Below, piece by piece: positions 13,814 through 14,185 of a DNA stretch of 14,185 bases. Made by a program: the position numbers and the translations under genes. The notes beneath the pieces were generated by a model that saw only the letters and a list, made by a program, of their open reading frames with translations, made no database searches and was not told where the DNA came from. Source of the DNA: Pseudomonadota bacterium (GTDB lineage: Bacteria > Pseudomonadota > Alphaproteobacteria > Rhizobiales > Devosiaceae); contig JAEYXQ010000058.1 in NCBI GenBank assembly GCA_023431205.1, positions 1 to 14,185 of the forward strand. Direction: 5' to 3'. Position 1 is the first letter of the stretch, and each line of letters begins with the position of its first letter.

Positions 13814-14185
13814 CTACTGCATCCAAGCCTGGAAGCTGCCACCGGCGATCATGGCCCAGTAGACCTTGCCGCTGCCGGTGCGCGCGGCGGCGAGGCCGAA
13901 CTCGGTGAAGCGGTGACTGAGCAGGGTGGACCGGTGGCCGGTCGAGGCCAGCCAGCCTTCGATGGCGGCAGGCAGGGAGGCGTAGCCCTTGGCGACGTTC
14001 TCGCCGACGGCGCCGAGATAGCCGGCGGCGCTGACGCGTTCACGCAGGGTGGTCCCGAGATCGTGGCTGAGGGTGTCGCGGCTGGCCATCAGCCGCGCCT
14101 GGGCGCGAGCGGCATCCTCCAAACGCGTATTGTAGACCCAGGGCGGCGCGCCGTTGGCGCGTCGGGTCGCGTTGATAGCAGACAG
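13814..14185 (-). CDS. CAP (SCP/PR-1-like) domain protein, 5' end outside window
   Basis: The frame is open from the right edge to the stop at 13814, giving 123 residues of a CAP domain; the start and any signal peptide lie beyond 14185. The visible part begins LSAINATRRANGAPP and goes on with DAARAQARLMASRD. It holds the CAP marks: His in LSHD, GENVAKG, and WLASTGHRSTLL with the second His, ending at YWAMIAGG. Bacterial CAP proteins are mostly exported and of unclear role; some bind lipids or the cell wall. An internal TTG at 14122 could be read as a start, but the domain clearly continues upstream of it. It converges on glpK, leaving only 4 bases between the stop codons and no room for a terminator. 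Confidence 0.88.
   Translation of the reverse strand: MSAINATRRANGAPPWVYNTRLEDAARAQARLMASRDTLSHDLGTTLRERVSAAGYLGAVGENVAKGYASLPAAIEGWLASTGHRSTLLSHRFTEFGLAAARTGSGKVYWAMIAGGSFQAWMQ

Noticed and set aside
12163..13842. 559-codon open frame on the minus strand across glpK
   Set aside because: It is a shadow of glpK. The protein is rich in Arg, Gly, His and Gln with no family motif, and the opposite strand has complete glycerol kinase signatures.
14120..14122. TTG as start of the CAP-domain gene
   Set aside because: The open frame continues to the window edge with sequence typical of the beginning of CAP domains, so the true start is outside the window.
1..14185. CRISPR, tRNA, rRNA, insertion sequence, toxin-antitoxin or defence system
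   Set aside because: I looked across both strands and found no regularly spaced repeats, cloverleaf-like RNA gene, transposase or known defence protein. All coding space belongs to metabolic or transport families plus one small unknown and one CAP protein.

Overview
The window is a high-G+C chromosomal segment from a proteobacterium, with metabolic and transport genes packed tightly on both strands. Alphaproteobacteria are the best fit, probably Hyphomicrobiales and perhaps Devosia-like. This rests on the protein flavour (class I aromatic aminotransferase, AglA-like alpha-glucosidase, glpD-glpK pair) and on a palindromic intergenic element at the left edge resembling those of rhizobia and Brucella. 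The taxonomic call is inference. I see no phage, IS, integron, CRISPR, tRNA or rRNA, and nothing that looks like an undescribed system. It reads as ordinary core and accessory metabolism.

Left block (minus strand, 147-3831): etfB and etfA (electron-transfer flavoprotein, start and stop overlapping) come first. A class I aminotransferase follows with its own candidate promoter, then a small transaldolase. The transaldolase gene runs towards the palindromic repeat at 1-111.

Central-left block (plus strand, 4016-6575): an M20-family metal-dependent amidohydrolase, an AbrB-type membrane protein with a clear internal duplication, and a small secreted protein of unknown function lie close together. 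A good intrinsic terminator ends the run, so they look like one operon: a hydrolase, a membrane carrier and an exported peptide. The divergent gap to etfB holds a candidate promoter with a palindrome over its -10 and two further dyads.

Central-right block: a GH13 alpha-glucosidase (minus strand) is divergent from a stand-alone cupin (plus strand). The cupin converges on a 2-hydroxyacid dehydrogenase, which shares the minus strand with an upstream AEC-family carrier. That pair plausibly moves and reduces or oxidises a 2-keto/2-hydroxy acid.

Right block (plus strand, 10816-13809): glpD and glpK form a two-gene glycerol catabolic operon. It is preceded by several copies of a CGAAA/TTTCG motif that could be sites for a DeoR-family GlpR repressor. 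GlpK lacks the residues that E. coli GlpK uses for fructose-1,6-bisphosphate and EIIA-Glc inhibition. A CAP-domain gene (minus strand) converges on glpK and is cut by the right edge.

Every stretch without a gene is shorter than 200 bases and is described in the features or findings.
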